From: Sulfidibacterium sp964549335
Lineage (GTDB): Bacteria; Bacteroidota; Bacteroidia; Bacteroidales; F082
DNA length: 64,000 nucleotides
Direction: 5' to 3'
NCBI GenBank assembly: GCA_964549335.1
Contig: CAZJUQ010000036.1
Span: 55,674-119,673, forward strand
Under the pieces are notes generated by a model, which had not been told where the DNA came from, ran no database searches, and worked only from the letters and a program-made list of their open reading frames with translations. Positions 7,439 through 16,136 of this stretch are shown one piece after another (positions within the stretch are counted from its first letter, which is position 1; every line of letters starts with the position of its first letter). The translations under genes were made by a program, and so were the position numbers.

Positions 7439-9277
7439 ATGAAACTTGAAAGAAACTTTGACATTCTCGACCAATCGGTCGAAAAATACAATATGGATGT
7501 GGCATTGTCGGTAAAAAGAGACGGTAAATGGGTGAATTTCAGTACCGACGAATACAAACAATTTGCCGAAGACTTCAGTTGCGGATTGCTGGAAATGGGA
7601 TTTAAAAAAGGAGACAAAATACTAACGGTTTCCAACAACCGTCCCGAATGGAACTTTGCCGATATGGGGATGGGGCAAATAGGGGTTGTACACGTACCGG
7701 TATATCCCAACATAAGCGACTCTGACCACAGATATGTTCTGGAACACTCCGATGCACGGATGGTCATTGTTTCGTCGAAAGAGTATTACGATAAAATTGC
7801 TCCCCTTGCCAAACAATTACCCGCCATTGAAAAGATTTTTACCTACGACGATGTAAAAGGAGTTCCCAACTGGATGGAGATAGTGGAACTGGGAAGGAAA
7901 AACCGCTCTAAGTACGATTTGGAAAAAATAAAGTCCGGCATCGATAAAGACGATTTGCTATCTATCATTTACACATCGGGAACCACGGGACGCCCAAAAG
8001 GGGTAATGCTCTCGCATTATAACTTTATGAGTAACGTAACGGCTACACAACCCATAATTCCCGTTTATCACGGTGATACATTCCTGAGTTTTTTACCCAT
8101 GTGCCACGTTTTCGAGCGTATGGTTAACTACCTTGTACAATCAAAAGGCCTTGCGGTATATTACGTCGAAAGCATAGATACCATAGGCGAAAATTTGCAA
8201 GAGGTTCACCCCAACGGTTTTGCAACCGTCCCGCGGGTTCTCGAAAAACTTTACGACAAAATTCAGCTTAAAGGAAAAGATTTGAAAGGAATAAAGAGAA
8301 CCCTTTTCGATTGGGCTGTTAACCTGGGATTAAGATACGAACTCAACCGGGCTAACGGAGCATGGTACGAACTCCAATTAAAAATTGCAAACAAACTTGT
8401 TTTCAGCAAATGGCGCGAAGCGCTGGGTGGAAACATTAAAGTCATAGTTTCGGGCGGTGCGGCTCTGCAACCCCGACTTGCACGAATATTCAATGCGGCA
8501 CGAATACCCCTTACCGAAGGTTACGGACTTACGGAAACCTCTCCGGTAATAGCCGTAAACCACCCCGAATACCCTCTCTTGCAATTCGGTTCCGTAGGTC
8601 CTGTGCTCGACAATGTGGAGGTGAAAATTGCCGACGACGGCGAAATATTAATGCGCGGGCCTAGCCTTATGAAGGGTTATTACAAAGACCCCGAGCGGAC
8701 AAAAGAGGCTATTGATGATGAAGGCTGGTTCCATACCGGCGATATCGGAGAACTGGGAGAATATAATATTTTGAAAATTACCGACAGAAAAAAGGAGATT
8801 TTCAAACTTACAACCGGAAAATATGTGGCTCCGCAACTGGTGGAAAACAGGTTTAAAGAATCGCCACTGATAGAACAAATTCTTGTGGTTGGCGAAGGTG
8901 AAAAATTTGCCGCCGCCATTATCAGCCCTGCTTTTGAGTACCTCCACGGATGGTGTTTCAAAAACAAGATTAAATTCCGCGACAATACCGACTTGATAAG
9001 AAATCCCAAAGTTTTGGAACGCTACCAAAAAGAGGTGGACAAAATCAATAAAACCCTGGGACGTCATCAACAAATTAAAAAGTTCGAACTAACCTGTCGC
9101 GAATGGACACCCGAAACCGGTGAACTCTCCCCTACCCTCAAACTGAAACGTAACTATTTGAAAAAACTGTACAAAATAAAACTCGACCATATTTACGGAT
9201 ATACCGATCAATACGGAGACCTCGGATTGAGAGACAAAACAGAAAAAGAGGAAAAGAAAGAACAAAAGGAAGAGTAA
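7439..9277 (+). CDS. fadD: Long-chain fatty acid-CoA ligase
   Basis: The 612-residue enzyme belongs to the AMP-forming ligases and activates fatty acids to acyl-CoA, feeding the enzymes encoded upstream. The ATP-binding signature is YTSGTTGRPKGVMLSH at about residue 178. Further motifs are VSGGAALQP, EGYGLTETSPV, GWFHTGDIGE and DRKKEIFKLTTGKYV. The size and motif wording fit the long-chain (FAA/ACSL-like) branch common in Bacteroidota rather than acetyl-CoA synthetase. A charged tail (KTEKEEKKEQKEE) ends the protein. It is the last gene of the operon and converges on priA with a gap of only 19 bases. Confidence 0.93.
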   Translation: MKLERNFDILDQSVEKYNMDVALSVKRDGKWVNFSTDEYKQFAEDFSCGLLEMGFKKGDKILTVSNNRPEWNFADMGMGQIGVVHVPVYPNISDSDHRYVLEHSDARMVIVSSKEYYDKIAPLAKQLPAIEKIFTYDDVKGVPNWMEIVELGRKNRSKYDLEKIKSGIDKDDLLSIIYTSGTTGRPKGVMLSHYNFMSNVTATQPIIPVYHGDTFLSFLPMCHVFERMVNYLVQSKGLAVYYVESIDTIGENLQEVHPNGFATVPRVLEKLYDKIQLKGKDLKGIKRTLFDWAVNLGLRYELNRANGAWYELQLKIANKLVFSKWREALGGNIKVIVSGGAALQPRLARIFNAARIPLTEGYGLTETSPVIAVNHPEYPLLQFGSVGPVLDNVEVKIADDGEILMRGPSLMKGYYKDPERTKEAIDDEGWFHTGDIGELGEYNILKITDRKKEIFKLTTGKYVAPQLVENRFKESPLIEQILVVGEGEKFAAAIISPAFEYLHGWCFKNKIKFRDNTDLIRNPKVLERYQKEVDKINKTLGRHQQIKKFELTCREWTPETGELSPTLKLKRNYLKKLYKIKLDHIYGYTDQYGDLGLRDKTEKEEKKEQKEE

Positions 9278-9296
9278 TACCGGCAAACCACTCCGT

Positions 9297-11789
9297 TTAT
9301 TGCGGGTCAACATCTACTTGAATGCGCAACGACTTGTATTCCGGAATACTTTGAAAGCGCAAAATAACCTCCGAAAGCATATCTTTCTGTTTTTTCAGAT
9401 TGGCATTGCGCGGAATTTTCAGCAGTATCTGTTTTATATATTTGTTTTTAATACGCGATACCATAGGATATTCGGGGCCGTAAACCAGTTTGCCGAATAC
9501 TGTTCTCATATCTTTTGCAAGTATAGTGGCGCCTTCGTTAACAATCTCAGGTCGAGCATGCTTTAACTTAATATTTATCAAACGGTAAAAGGGAGGGTAG
9601 AAAAATTTTTTACGCTCTGCAAGTTGGTCGTTGTACATACCCTCATAATCATGACTTACAACTTGCCGGATTACGGGATGATCTATTTGCCAGGTTTGAA
9701 TAATAACCGTACCCCGTTTTTCTTTGCGTCCGGCTCTGCCGCTAACCTGTTCCATCATTTGAAAACTACGCTCATGCGCTCTGAAATCGGGAAAACTTAA
9801 CATATTGTCGGCATTCAAAATTCCTACCACCCGTACATTGCCAAAATCCAGACCCTTTGTAACCATTTGGGTTCCGGTCAAAACATTTGTTTTTCCCGTT
9901 TCAAAATCGTGCAAAATACGGTGAAAAGCATTTTTGGTCCTTGTGGAGTCCAAATCCATACGGTCGATTTTTGCATCGGGCAACAATAATCCCAGTTCCT
10001 CTTCCACCTTTTCGGTACCGAAACCTTTCATGACAAGACCAGGACTTCCGCAATTGTGACAAACAGCAGGAACACGCATGGAATATCCGCAATAATGACA
10101 TTTTAGCAACTCGCTGTTTTTGTGGTATGTAAGGGTAACGTCGCAATATTTGCATCCCGGTATCCAGTTGCACTGTTCACACTCAATTCGCGATGAAAAA
10201 CCCCGCCGGTTTTGGAAAAGTATCACCTGTTTTCCGTCTTTTAAAGCCGCTTTAACATGATCTAACAAAACTGATGAAAAGTGCGACTTAATCATTCGGC
10301 GGCGTTGCTGCTCTTTCATGTTAACAACGATAATTTCGGGCATTTTTATGCCTCCGAACCTTTCGTTAAGAGTAACAAGTCCGTATTTACCCCTTTTTGC
10401 GTTATAAAAACTCTCTATCGAAGGTGTTGCCGATCCTAAAATAACTTTGGCATTGTGCAAGGTGGCAAGGTAAATTGCCGAGTCGCGGGCGTTGTACCGC
10501 GGTGCAGGGTCAAACTGCTTGTAAGAGCTGTCGTGTTCTTCGTCTACAATTATAAGTCCCAGGTTAGAAAAAGGCAAAAACATTGCCGAGCGCGGACCTA
10601 AGATTATTTTGTATTGCCTGTGGCCGGTTTTTTCGGTTTTCCCCAACAGATTGTACCACACTTCGGCACGTTCGTTGGCATTGTATCGCGAATGATAAAT
10701 ACCCACTTCGTCTCCGAAATATTTTTGCAAACGCCCTATTATTTGTGAAGTTAACGCTATTTCGGGCAACAGGTAAAGAACCTGCCTCCCCTCTTTAAGG
10801 GTTTTGTCAATTAATTTAATATACAATTCCGTTTTACCGCTCGAGGTTACCCCGTGTAACAACACCGTCAAATGGCTTTTCATACTGATTTCTATCCGGC
10901 GTAAAGCCTCCGTTTGCATCTCACTCAGTACAATATCCGAAACATTTCCGCGCGAAGCGGCGGTTTCAAAACGGCTGACATTTTTCTCAAATGTAACAAA
11001 AACCCCTTTCTCTTCCAACACTTTCAAAACGCCCTGCGAAGCTCCCGATTTTATTAAAAGTTCCGAACTCTTCACATTTTTGGTTTCGTCGAGAGGGAAC
11101 CCCGTCAACGAAATAAAATTCATAACAACTTCCAACTGCTTATGGGCTCTCTTTCCAAGCTCATCCATAAGTTGTTGCAATTTTTCCTCATGGAGATATT
11201 CCCCTGCAAGACGCACAAATTTTTGTCTTTTGGGCTTGTATCCCTCTTTCAACTCCTCTTCCATCACCAGAGCACGGTTCTCTATCATACTTTTAAGAAT
11301 GGGCAACACCTTTTTAAAACCCACAATTTTCGACACTTCGTCTATGGTAAGTCTCTTTTTTTGCAATAAAGCTTCGGTAATCTTGTATTCCGTATCGGTC
11401 AAATATTTATTATCGGGAACAAAACCATCGGCAAGCATTATTTTCGACTCGCTTGCAAGCTTAAACGACGAAGGTAAAGCGGCGTTTAAAACATCACCGT
11501 AATAACTCATGTAATAATCCGAAATCCAATCCCAAAACTCGAACTGTATGTCATTTACCAAAGGCGTGTCGTCAAGAATATCAAGTATATATTTCGGCAA
11601 CCCTTTCCCTGGTGGTTTTTCATGGATTTTATAGACCACACCGGCATAAACCCTTTTTTTCCCGAACTGAACCGTAACGCGTTGACCACGCTTAATATCA
11701 TCATTCATGGCATAAGGCACACGATAGGTAAACATACCCGGCACAGGCAAAGGCAACAATATATCGACAAAAAAGGTTTTACGTTCCAC
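9297..11789 (-). CDS. priA: Primosomal protein N' (replication restart helicase PriA)
   Basis: PriA recognises stalled replication forks and reloads the replicative helicase. Seen here are the N-terminal DNA-binding region (FVDILLPLPVPGMFTYRVP), the Walker A motif GVTSSGKTE, the Walker B-type DEEHD, eight zinc-binding cysteines in the CEQC / CKYC / CHYC / CHNC set, and helicase motifs through VSGRAGRKEKRG. I place the start at GTG 11789: the conserved family sequence begins a few residues later, and a promoter-like TACTTTTG on the minus strand (11800-11793) lies just before it. An in-frame ATG at 11891 would add 34 residues that do not look like PriA. Confidence 0.93.
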   Translation of the reverse strand: MERKTFFVDILLPLPVPGMFTYRVPYAMNDDIKRGQRVTVQFGKKRVYAGVVYKIHEKPPGKGLPKYILDILDDTPLVNDIQFEFWDWISDYYMSYYGDVLNAALPSSFKLASESKIMLADGFVPDNKYLTDTEYKITEALLQKKRLTIDEVSKIVGFKKVLPILKSMIENRALVMEEELKEGYKPKRQKFVRLAGEYLHEEKLQQLMDELGKRAHKQLEVVMNFISLTGFPLDETKNVKSSELLIKSGASQGVLKVLEEKGVFVTFEKNVSRFETAASRGNVSDIVLSEMQTEALRRIEISMKSHLTVLLHGVTSSGKTELYIKLIDKTLKEGRQVLYLLPEIALTSQIIGRLQKYFGDEVGIYHSRYNANERAEVWYNLLGKTEKTGHRQYKIILGPRSAMFLPFSNLGLIIVDEEHDSSYKQFDPAPRYNARDSAIYLATLHNAKVILGSATPSIESFYNAKRGKYGLVTLNERFGGIKMPEIIVVNMKEQQRRRMIKSHFSSVLLDHVKAALKDGKQVILFQNRRGFSSRIECEQCNWIPGCKYCDVTLTYHKNSELLKCHYCGYSMRVPAVCHNCGSPGLVMKGFGTEKVEEELGLLLPDAKIDRMDLDSTRTKNAFHRILHDFETGKTNVLTGTQMVTKGLDFGNVRVVGILNADNMLSFPDFRAHERSFQMMEQVSGRAGRKEKRGTVIIQTWQIDHPVIRQVVSHDYEGMYNDQLAERKKFFYPPFYRLINIKLKHARPEIVNEGATILAKDMRTVFGKLVYGPEYPMVSRIKNKYIKQILLKIPRNANLKKQKDMLSEVILRFQSIPEYKSLRIQVDVDPQ

Positions 11790-11792
11790 ATC

Positions 11793-11830
11793 ACAAAAGT
11801 AGATAAATTTAGCGTTGATTGCCCAAAATC
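11793..11830 (-). promoter_or_regulatory. priA promoter abutting the start codon
   Basis: Reading the minus strand, TTTG (about 11826-11823) is followed after roughly 22 bases by TACTTTTG (11800-11793), which fits the TTTG / TAnnTTTG pattern. The expected start point is at or within a few bases of GTG 11789, so the message would have almost no 5' leader. Confidence 0.5.
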
Positions 11831-11935
11831 TCTCTTTGACGAACTTGACAACGTTAAACGGAATAATATTACACGTTGATAACGGAAGCATTCCGGCACG
11901 GCTTGCGTTTTAAAAAAAGAATCTTAAAAAAAACC

Positions 11936-11943
11936 TATTTTTG
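11936..11943 (+). promoter_or_regulatory. -7 box of the THUMP methyltransferase gene
   Basis: TATTTTTG fits the Bacteroidota -7 box and ends 8 bases before the ATG at 11952, giving an expected leader of about 5 bases. No good TTTG box is seen at the usual distance; the nearest T-rich stretch is around 11907-11911. Confidence 0.45.
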
Positions 11944-11951
11944 CCGTTAAT

Positions 11952-13130
11952 ATGAAACATTTTAAAGAATTTGAGCCGGGATACGATTTCACTGCAAAAA
12001 CTTTTGCGGGACTCGAAGAGGTACTTGCCGCCGAATTGAAATCGCTCGGAGCAAAAGATATTGAAACCACAAGACGGGCGGTATATTTCAGAGGCGACCA
12101 AAAACTTATGTACAGGTGCAATTACGAATGCCGTACAGCTCTGAGAATACTTAAACCCATAGGAATATTTACCGTCAACAACGAAAACGAGCTTTACGAC
12201 AAACTGAAAAAAATCGATTGGACACTGCATTTTAACGAAAAAAAATCGATTTTGATAAAAACCAACCTTTTCCATTCAAATATAACACATTCACATTTTG
12301 CCTCGTTAAAAGCCAAAGATGCAATAGTTGACTTTTTCAGGGAGAAGAGACGCAAGAGACCTGATGTTGCCAAAGATGACCCCGATATTGTCATCGACTT
12401 GCATATAAATAAAAACAGATGTACCGTATCGCTCGACGGTTCGGGACACACTCTCAACAAACGGCGCTATCGTGTTGCAAGCGACAAAGCTCCCATTAAC
12501 GAAGTACTTGCAGCCGGCATGATTCAACTTACGGAATGGGACAAAACGGGCGATTTCATCGATCCCATGTGCGGCTCCGGAACTATTGCCATCGAAGCCG
12601 CTATGTATGCCATGAATATCCCGGCGGGTTATTACCGCAACGATTATTCATTTATGCATTGGAACGATTTCGACGAAAAATTGTGGAAAGAGATAAAATC
12701 CGGAGCCGACGCCAAAATTACCGAACACGACTTCCCCGTAATTGCTTCCGATAAATCGTTCCGTGCTTTCGGCATTGCCCGGACAAACATAAAATTTGCA
12801 GGTCTGCACAAAGATATTACCCTTTTAAACAAACCTTTCGATAAAATAAACCCCGAAACAGGCAGTGGTATTTTGGTTTTCAATCCCCCTTACGGCGAAC
12901 GCCTGAAAGACAAAGAGATTACAGAACTTTACAAGATGATTGGTGATGTGCTTAAAAACAAATTTCCGGGATATAAAGCATGGATAATAACCGCTAATCC
13001 TCAAGCGGCAAAATCAATAGGACTCCATGCCTCTAAAAAGATAATTCTTTATAACGGTCAGTTGGAGAGCCGTTTTCTGAAATTCGACATATACAGCGGA
13101 AGTAAAAAAAAGAAAAAAACGAATCACTAA
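11952..13130 (+). CDS. THUMP-domain class I RNA methyltransferase (RlmL N-terminal-like)
   Basis: The 392-residue protein combines an RNA-binding THUMP region (residues about 50-160, after FAGLEEVLAAELKSLGA) with a Rossmann methyltransferase. The SAM-binding motif is DPMCGSGTIAIEAA near residue 200 and the catalytic motif is NPPYGERL near residue 315, typical of guanine-N2 or related base methylation. The arrangement equals the first half of E. coli RlmL, which modifies 23S rRNA, and stand-alone YpsC-like proteins. The exact target is not determinable from sequence. The tail is lysine-rich (SGSKKKKKTNH). Its stop overlaps the convergent downstream gene by four bases. Confidence 0.88.
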   Translation: MKHFKEFEPGYDFTAKTFAGLEEVLAAELKSLGAKDIETTRRAVYFRGDQKLMYRCNYECRTALRILKPIGIFTVNNENELYDKLKKIDWTLHFNEKKSILIKTNLFHSNITHSHFASLKAKDAIVDFFREKRRKRPDVAKDDPDIVIDLHINKNRCTVSLDGSGHTLNKRRYRVASDKAPINEVLAAGMIQLTEWDKTGDFIDPMCGSGTIAIEAAMYAMNIPAGYYRNDYSFMHWNDFDEKLWKEIKSGADAKITEHDFPVIASDKSFRAFGIARTNIKFAGLHKDITLLNKPFDKINPETGSGILVFNPPYGERLKDKEITELYKMIGDVLKNKFPGYKAWIITANPQAAKSIGLHASKKIILYNGQLESRFLKFDIYSGSKKKKKTNH

Positions 13131-13912
13131 TATTCATTAAACCTTTTTCCGAATTGGTAACTGATATAGAGTGTCGGATAAACGTACTTATTAACCTGTT
13201 CCGACATTATTTGCGGTCCCGTGGGAGTAAAATCTATGATGGCTCCCACCTCAAGAGCTTTAACTTTGGTATCGCGGTTTCCAAATTCGAAATTCAACGA
13301 AGCTTTAACATATGCCCCGGGGTGGAGACTTATTTCGTCGATACCTTTTGTAAAAGGAGCACGACCGTAAATATCGTCCCACGAAAGTTTCGAAGGGTCA
13401 AACCTTTCGGTTTTTATCTCATAATCGTAATATCCCGGTGTCGTTTCAAAAAAGTAAATCACGTACAGGTAATAGGGCTTTGTAATGCCGAGTGTTGCAC
13501 CGAAACCGTAATGAAACCTCACTTCAACACCATTCATCCACTCGGGTTTGTCGTTCAGCAACTTTTTCCATGCAATTCCTCCGCGTAAAAAGAATAAATC
13601 GTTAAGCTTGCCGTAAATATAACGGCGCGAATTTGCAAAATAAGGATTTTGCATCTTTTTCTGTTTGTACGACGAAACATAAACTCCCTCTACCTCCCAA
13701 AGCCTTGTTTTAAAAATGGAAAGCCTTTTACCTTTTCTAAAGTTAAACCCCATTCCAAGGTTGTGTATTACAATTCCGAAAGTTTGTATTTTGTTGTATA
13801 GAATAAGATTTTCAATGCTGTCAAATTGTTCTTCGGTCGAAAATTGAGCAAAACCGCTTACTGCCGTTAACGACAAAAGCGATATTAACAATATTTTTTT
13901 AAAAACCTTCAT
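13127..13912 (-). CDS. Uncharacterised exported beta-barrel-like protein
   Basis: I do not recognise a named family. The protein begins MKVFKKILLISLLSLTAVSG with FAQ cleavage-like residues, a standard signal peptide, and continues for about 240 residues rich in alternating aromatic and polar segments (YYLYVIYFFETTPGYYDYE). It ends in VYPTLYISYQFGKRF, like the closing strand of an outer membrane barrel. I use ATG 13912 because the signal peptide starts there; an in-frame TTG at 13921 would add three residues. It lies between the convergent methyltransferase gene and a small lipoprotein gene on the same strand. Outer membrane location is inferred from the strand pattern. Confidence 0.7.
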   Translation of the reverse strand: MKVFKKILLISLLSLTAVSGFAQFSTEEQFDSIENLILYNKIQTFGIVIHNLGMGFNFRKGKRLSIFKTRLWEVEGVYVSSYKQKKMQNPYFANSRRYIYGKLNDLFFLRGGIAWKKLLNDKPEWMNGVEVRFHYGFGATLGITKPYYLYVIYFFETTPGYYDYEIKTERFDPSKLSWDDIYGRAPFTKGIDEISLHPGAYVKASLNFEFGNRDTKVKALEVGAIIDFTPTGPQIMSEQVNKYVYPTLYISYQFGKRFNEY

Positions 13913-13987
13913 AGACAACAAACACTAACCTTGAGTGTAAGGAGTGTGAAAAAAACAGCAATGATTGTGCCGTAAAAAAAGCCGGGA

Positions 13988-14116
13988 TTAATATTTAATC
14001 TCCTTTTGGTACTTGTAGCTTTCTCCGTATGCAGCGCACTTGTTGGATGATTTACAAGAACTTACCGTCATTGCAATAAAAATAATTACCGATATTAAGA
14101 CAGCCAATTTTTTCAT
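13988..14116 (-). CDS. Small lipoprotein (42 residues)
   Basis: The sequence starts MKKLAVLISVIIFIAMTVSS and then has a lipobox cysteine (C21, in TVSSC), followed by a short polar tail with a second cysteine and ending KYQKEIKY. I use ATG 14116: the upstream in-frame start at 14185 would put 23 unrelated residues before a complete lipoprotein signal. No function can be assigned. Very short lipoproteins of this shape are common in Bacteroidota, and the length makes the call less secure than for larger genes. Confidence 0.6.
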   Translation of the reverse strand: MKKLAVLISVIIFIAMTVSSCKSSNKCAAYGESYKYQKEIKY

Positions 14117-14219
14117 AACTTTACAAAGAATTATTTTTGTTTTCTTTACGCAAAGAAAAACAGAATTTATTAAATTAACAAACAAAACTTATTTTTATTA
14201 TTAAACCGACCGAAATATT

Positions 14220-14900
14220 ATGACCGAAGTTGCACCAGCAATAGAAGAAAGTTGGGCATTTGCACTCGAAGATGCCTTTAAAGCCGGCAGTTTTAAACAA
14301 TTGAAACTATTTTTAAAAGATGAGATAAAAAAACATAAAGTTTACCCCCCCGGCAAATTAATGTTCAATGCTTTTAATCTTACTCCTCTTACGGCTGTAA
14401 GGGTGGTGATTTTGGGGCAAGATCCGTATCACGGGGCAGGACAAGCACACGGATTGTGTTTTTCGGTACCCGACGGCGTACCGTTGCCTCCGTCATTGAA
14501 AAACATTTACAAAGAGCTGCACGACGACCTGGGTATCCCTGTAGCCAAAACGGGCAATTTGGAAAAGTGGGCACGCCAAGGGGTATTGTTACTCAATGCC
14601 ACATTGAGCGTACGTGCCGGCATGGCAGGCTCCCACCAGGGTAAAGGTTGGGAAGAGTTTACCGACAGCGCCATTAAAGCCGTATCGGAACTGCGGGCAG
14701 GTGTGGTATTCCTGTTGTGGGGAAAATATGCACAGGCTAAAGAGAACCTGATAGACACTTCAAAACATTATGTACTCAAAGCAGCACATCCATCCCCATT
14801 ATCGGCATATAACGGCTTTTTCGGTTGCCGGCACTTTTCAAAAACTAATGCCATACTTAAAAATAACGGAATGGGCGAAATAGATTGGAGAGTGGAATAA
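14220..14900 (+). CDS. ung: Uracil-DNA glycosylase, family 1
   Basis: The 226-residue enzyme removes uracil from DNA to start base excision repair. The water-activating loop GQDPYHGAGQAHGLCFSVP holds the catalytic aspartate in GQDPYH at about residue 67. LLLNATLSVRAG provides the uracil-recognition strand, and HPSPLSAYNGFFGCRHFSKTN is the minor-groove intercalation loop with the conserved histidine. Length and motif order are normal for family 1. The downstream glycosyltransferase gene starts 15 bases later on the same strand, so they may be cotranscribed without any functional link. Confidence 0.97.
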   Translation: MTEVAPAIEESWAFALEDAFKAGSFKQLKLFLKDEIKKHKVYPPGKLMFNAFNLTPLTAVRVVILGQDPYHGAGQAHGLCFSVPDGVPLPPSLKNIYKELHDDLGIPVAKTGNLEKWARQGVLLLNATLSVRAGMAGSHQGKGWEEFTDSAIKAVSELRAGVVFLLWGKYAQAKENLIDTSKHYVLKAAHPSPLSAYNGFFGCRHFSKTNAILKNNGMGEIDWRVE

Positions 14901-14915
14901 TTTTCCTGTTTAAAG

Positions 14916-16136
14916 ATGAAAAACAACATTGTTGCACATATTGCCCTGCCCGTACTTAACGAATACAAAAACCTTAACCTTTTTATCAAAAACCTGAGAA
15001 AACAGAGTTTTGCAAACTGGGAACTTACTGTGTGCGTAAATCAATACGATAGCTGGTGGAACGGCAAAGAGAACAAAAAAGCTTGTATCGACAATAGTAA
15101 AAGTATTGATTTTTTAAAAAATTTGAACGATAATAGAATCACCGTACTGGACAGAAGTTCAAAAGGGAAAGGTTGGAAAGATAAAAAGGGAGGGGTAGGT
15201 TTTGCACGTAAAACGGCAATGGATTATATTGCTGCAAAGGCAAACGGCAACGACATCATTGTTAGTGCCGACGCCGATACAATATATCCCGAAAACTGGA
15301 TTGCCGAAATTGTATCCTATTTCAACGAAAACATAAAGGTATCGGGATTGTCGTTACCATATTATCATCCTTTACCGGAAGATGAAAAACAGGCAAGGTT
15401 GATTTTGCGTTACGAAATTTATATGCGCCATTATGCTCTTAACATGATTCGTATTAATAATCCTTACAGATTTACGGCATTGGGATCGGCAATGGCATTT
15501 CCGGTTTGGGCATATAAAAAAACCGGCGGACTCACACCCGTGCAAGCCGGCGAAGATTTCTATTTTTTGCAAAAACTTGTCAAATCGGGAAAAATCGGTT
15601 ATACCGCTGATACGGTTGTCTTTCCGTCGGCACGTTTTTCGTCAAGAGTTAACTTCGGTACAGGCCCCGCCCTCATAAAAGGGGCTTCGGGCGACTGGAA
15701 TTCTTACCCCATTTATCCGCACCATTTTTTCGACGAGATTGCAGAGACTTATCAACTGTTCAACAGACTCTATTATCGCGATACTCCTTTACCTGTTGAT
15801 ACTTTTCTGAAAAAGCAATTCGGCAATGCCGCCATTTGGCAACCCCTAAGAGACAATTATAAAGACTTGGACAATTTTGTAAAAGCCTGCATAAACAAAA
15901 TCGACGGATTGAGAATATTGCAGTATTTGCGTTTTCGTTTGGAAACCACAAAAACAGACAGTGACGAAGAAAATTTGAAAAAATTCATTTACTCTTTTTA
16001 CCATAAAGATATGCCCAACAGTATCGACGAAATATTAACTAATCTGGATTTTGAGAATACTCCCACCGGCAAATTGAATCTTTTACGAAACTTTTTGTTT
16101 CAAACCGAGAAAAAAGAACGTACTAAAAGGGGATAG
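14916..16136 (+). CDS. Family 2 glycosyltransferase
   Basis: The 406-residue protein begins with the GT-A fold of family 2 enzymes: HIALPVLNEYKNLNLFIKNL, then the metal-binding DxD motif in IIVSADADTIYPENW around residue 120, and a later acceptor-site region GLTPVQAGEDFYFLQKL. No membrane segments are apparent, so it probably acts on the cytoplasmic side, on an unknown acceptor. The C-terminal 130 residues resemble nothing I can name. Its 3' end overlaps the convergent M23 peptidase gene by 14 bases, which leaves no room for a terminator between them. Confidence 0.82.
   Translation: MKNNIVAHIALPVLNEYKNLNLFIKNLRKQSFANWELTVCVNQYDSWWNGKENKKACIDNSKSIDFLKNLNDNRITVLDRSSKGKGWKDKKGGVGFARKTAMDYIAAKANGNDIIVSADADTIYPENWIAEIVSYFNENIKVSGLSLPYYHPLPEDEKQARLILRYEIYMRHYALNMIRINNPYRFTALGSAMAFPVWAYKKTGGLTPVQAGEDFYFLQKLVKSGKIGYTADTVVFPSARFSSRVNFGTGPALIKGASGDWNSYPIYPHHFFDEIAETYQLFNRLYYRDTPLPVDTFLKKQFGNAAIWQPLRDNYKDLDNFVKACINKIDGLRILQYLRFRLETTKTDSDEENLKKFIYSFYHKDMPNSIDEILTNLDFENTPTGKLNLLRNFLFQTEKKERTKRG

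Noticed and set aside
10804..11502. 232-residue frame opposite priA
   Set aside because: Antisense to conserved PriA sequence; Ser/Phe-rich translation typical of a shadow frame.
13913..13940. TAGTGTTTG near the barrel-like gene at 13.9 kb, also seen upstream of the histidine kinase gene, as a variant -7 box
   Set aside because: It has three rather than two bases between TA and TTTG, and two occurrences are too few to define a variant.
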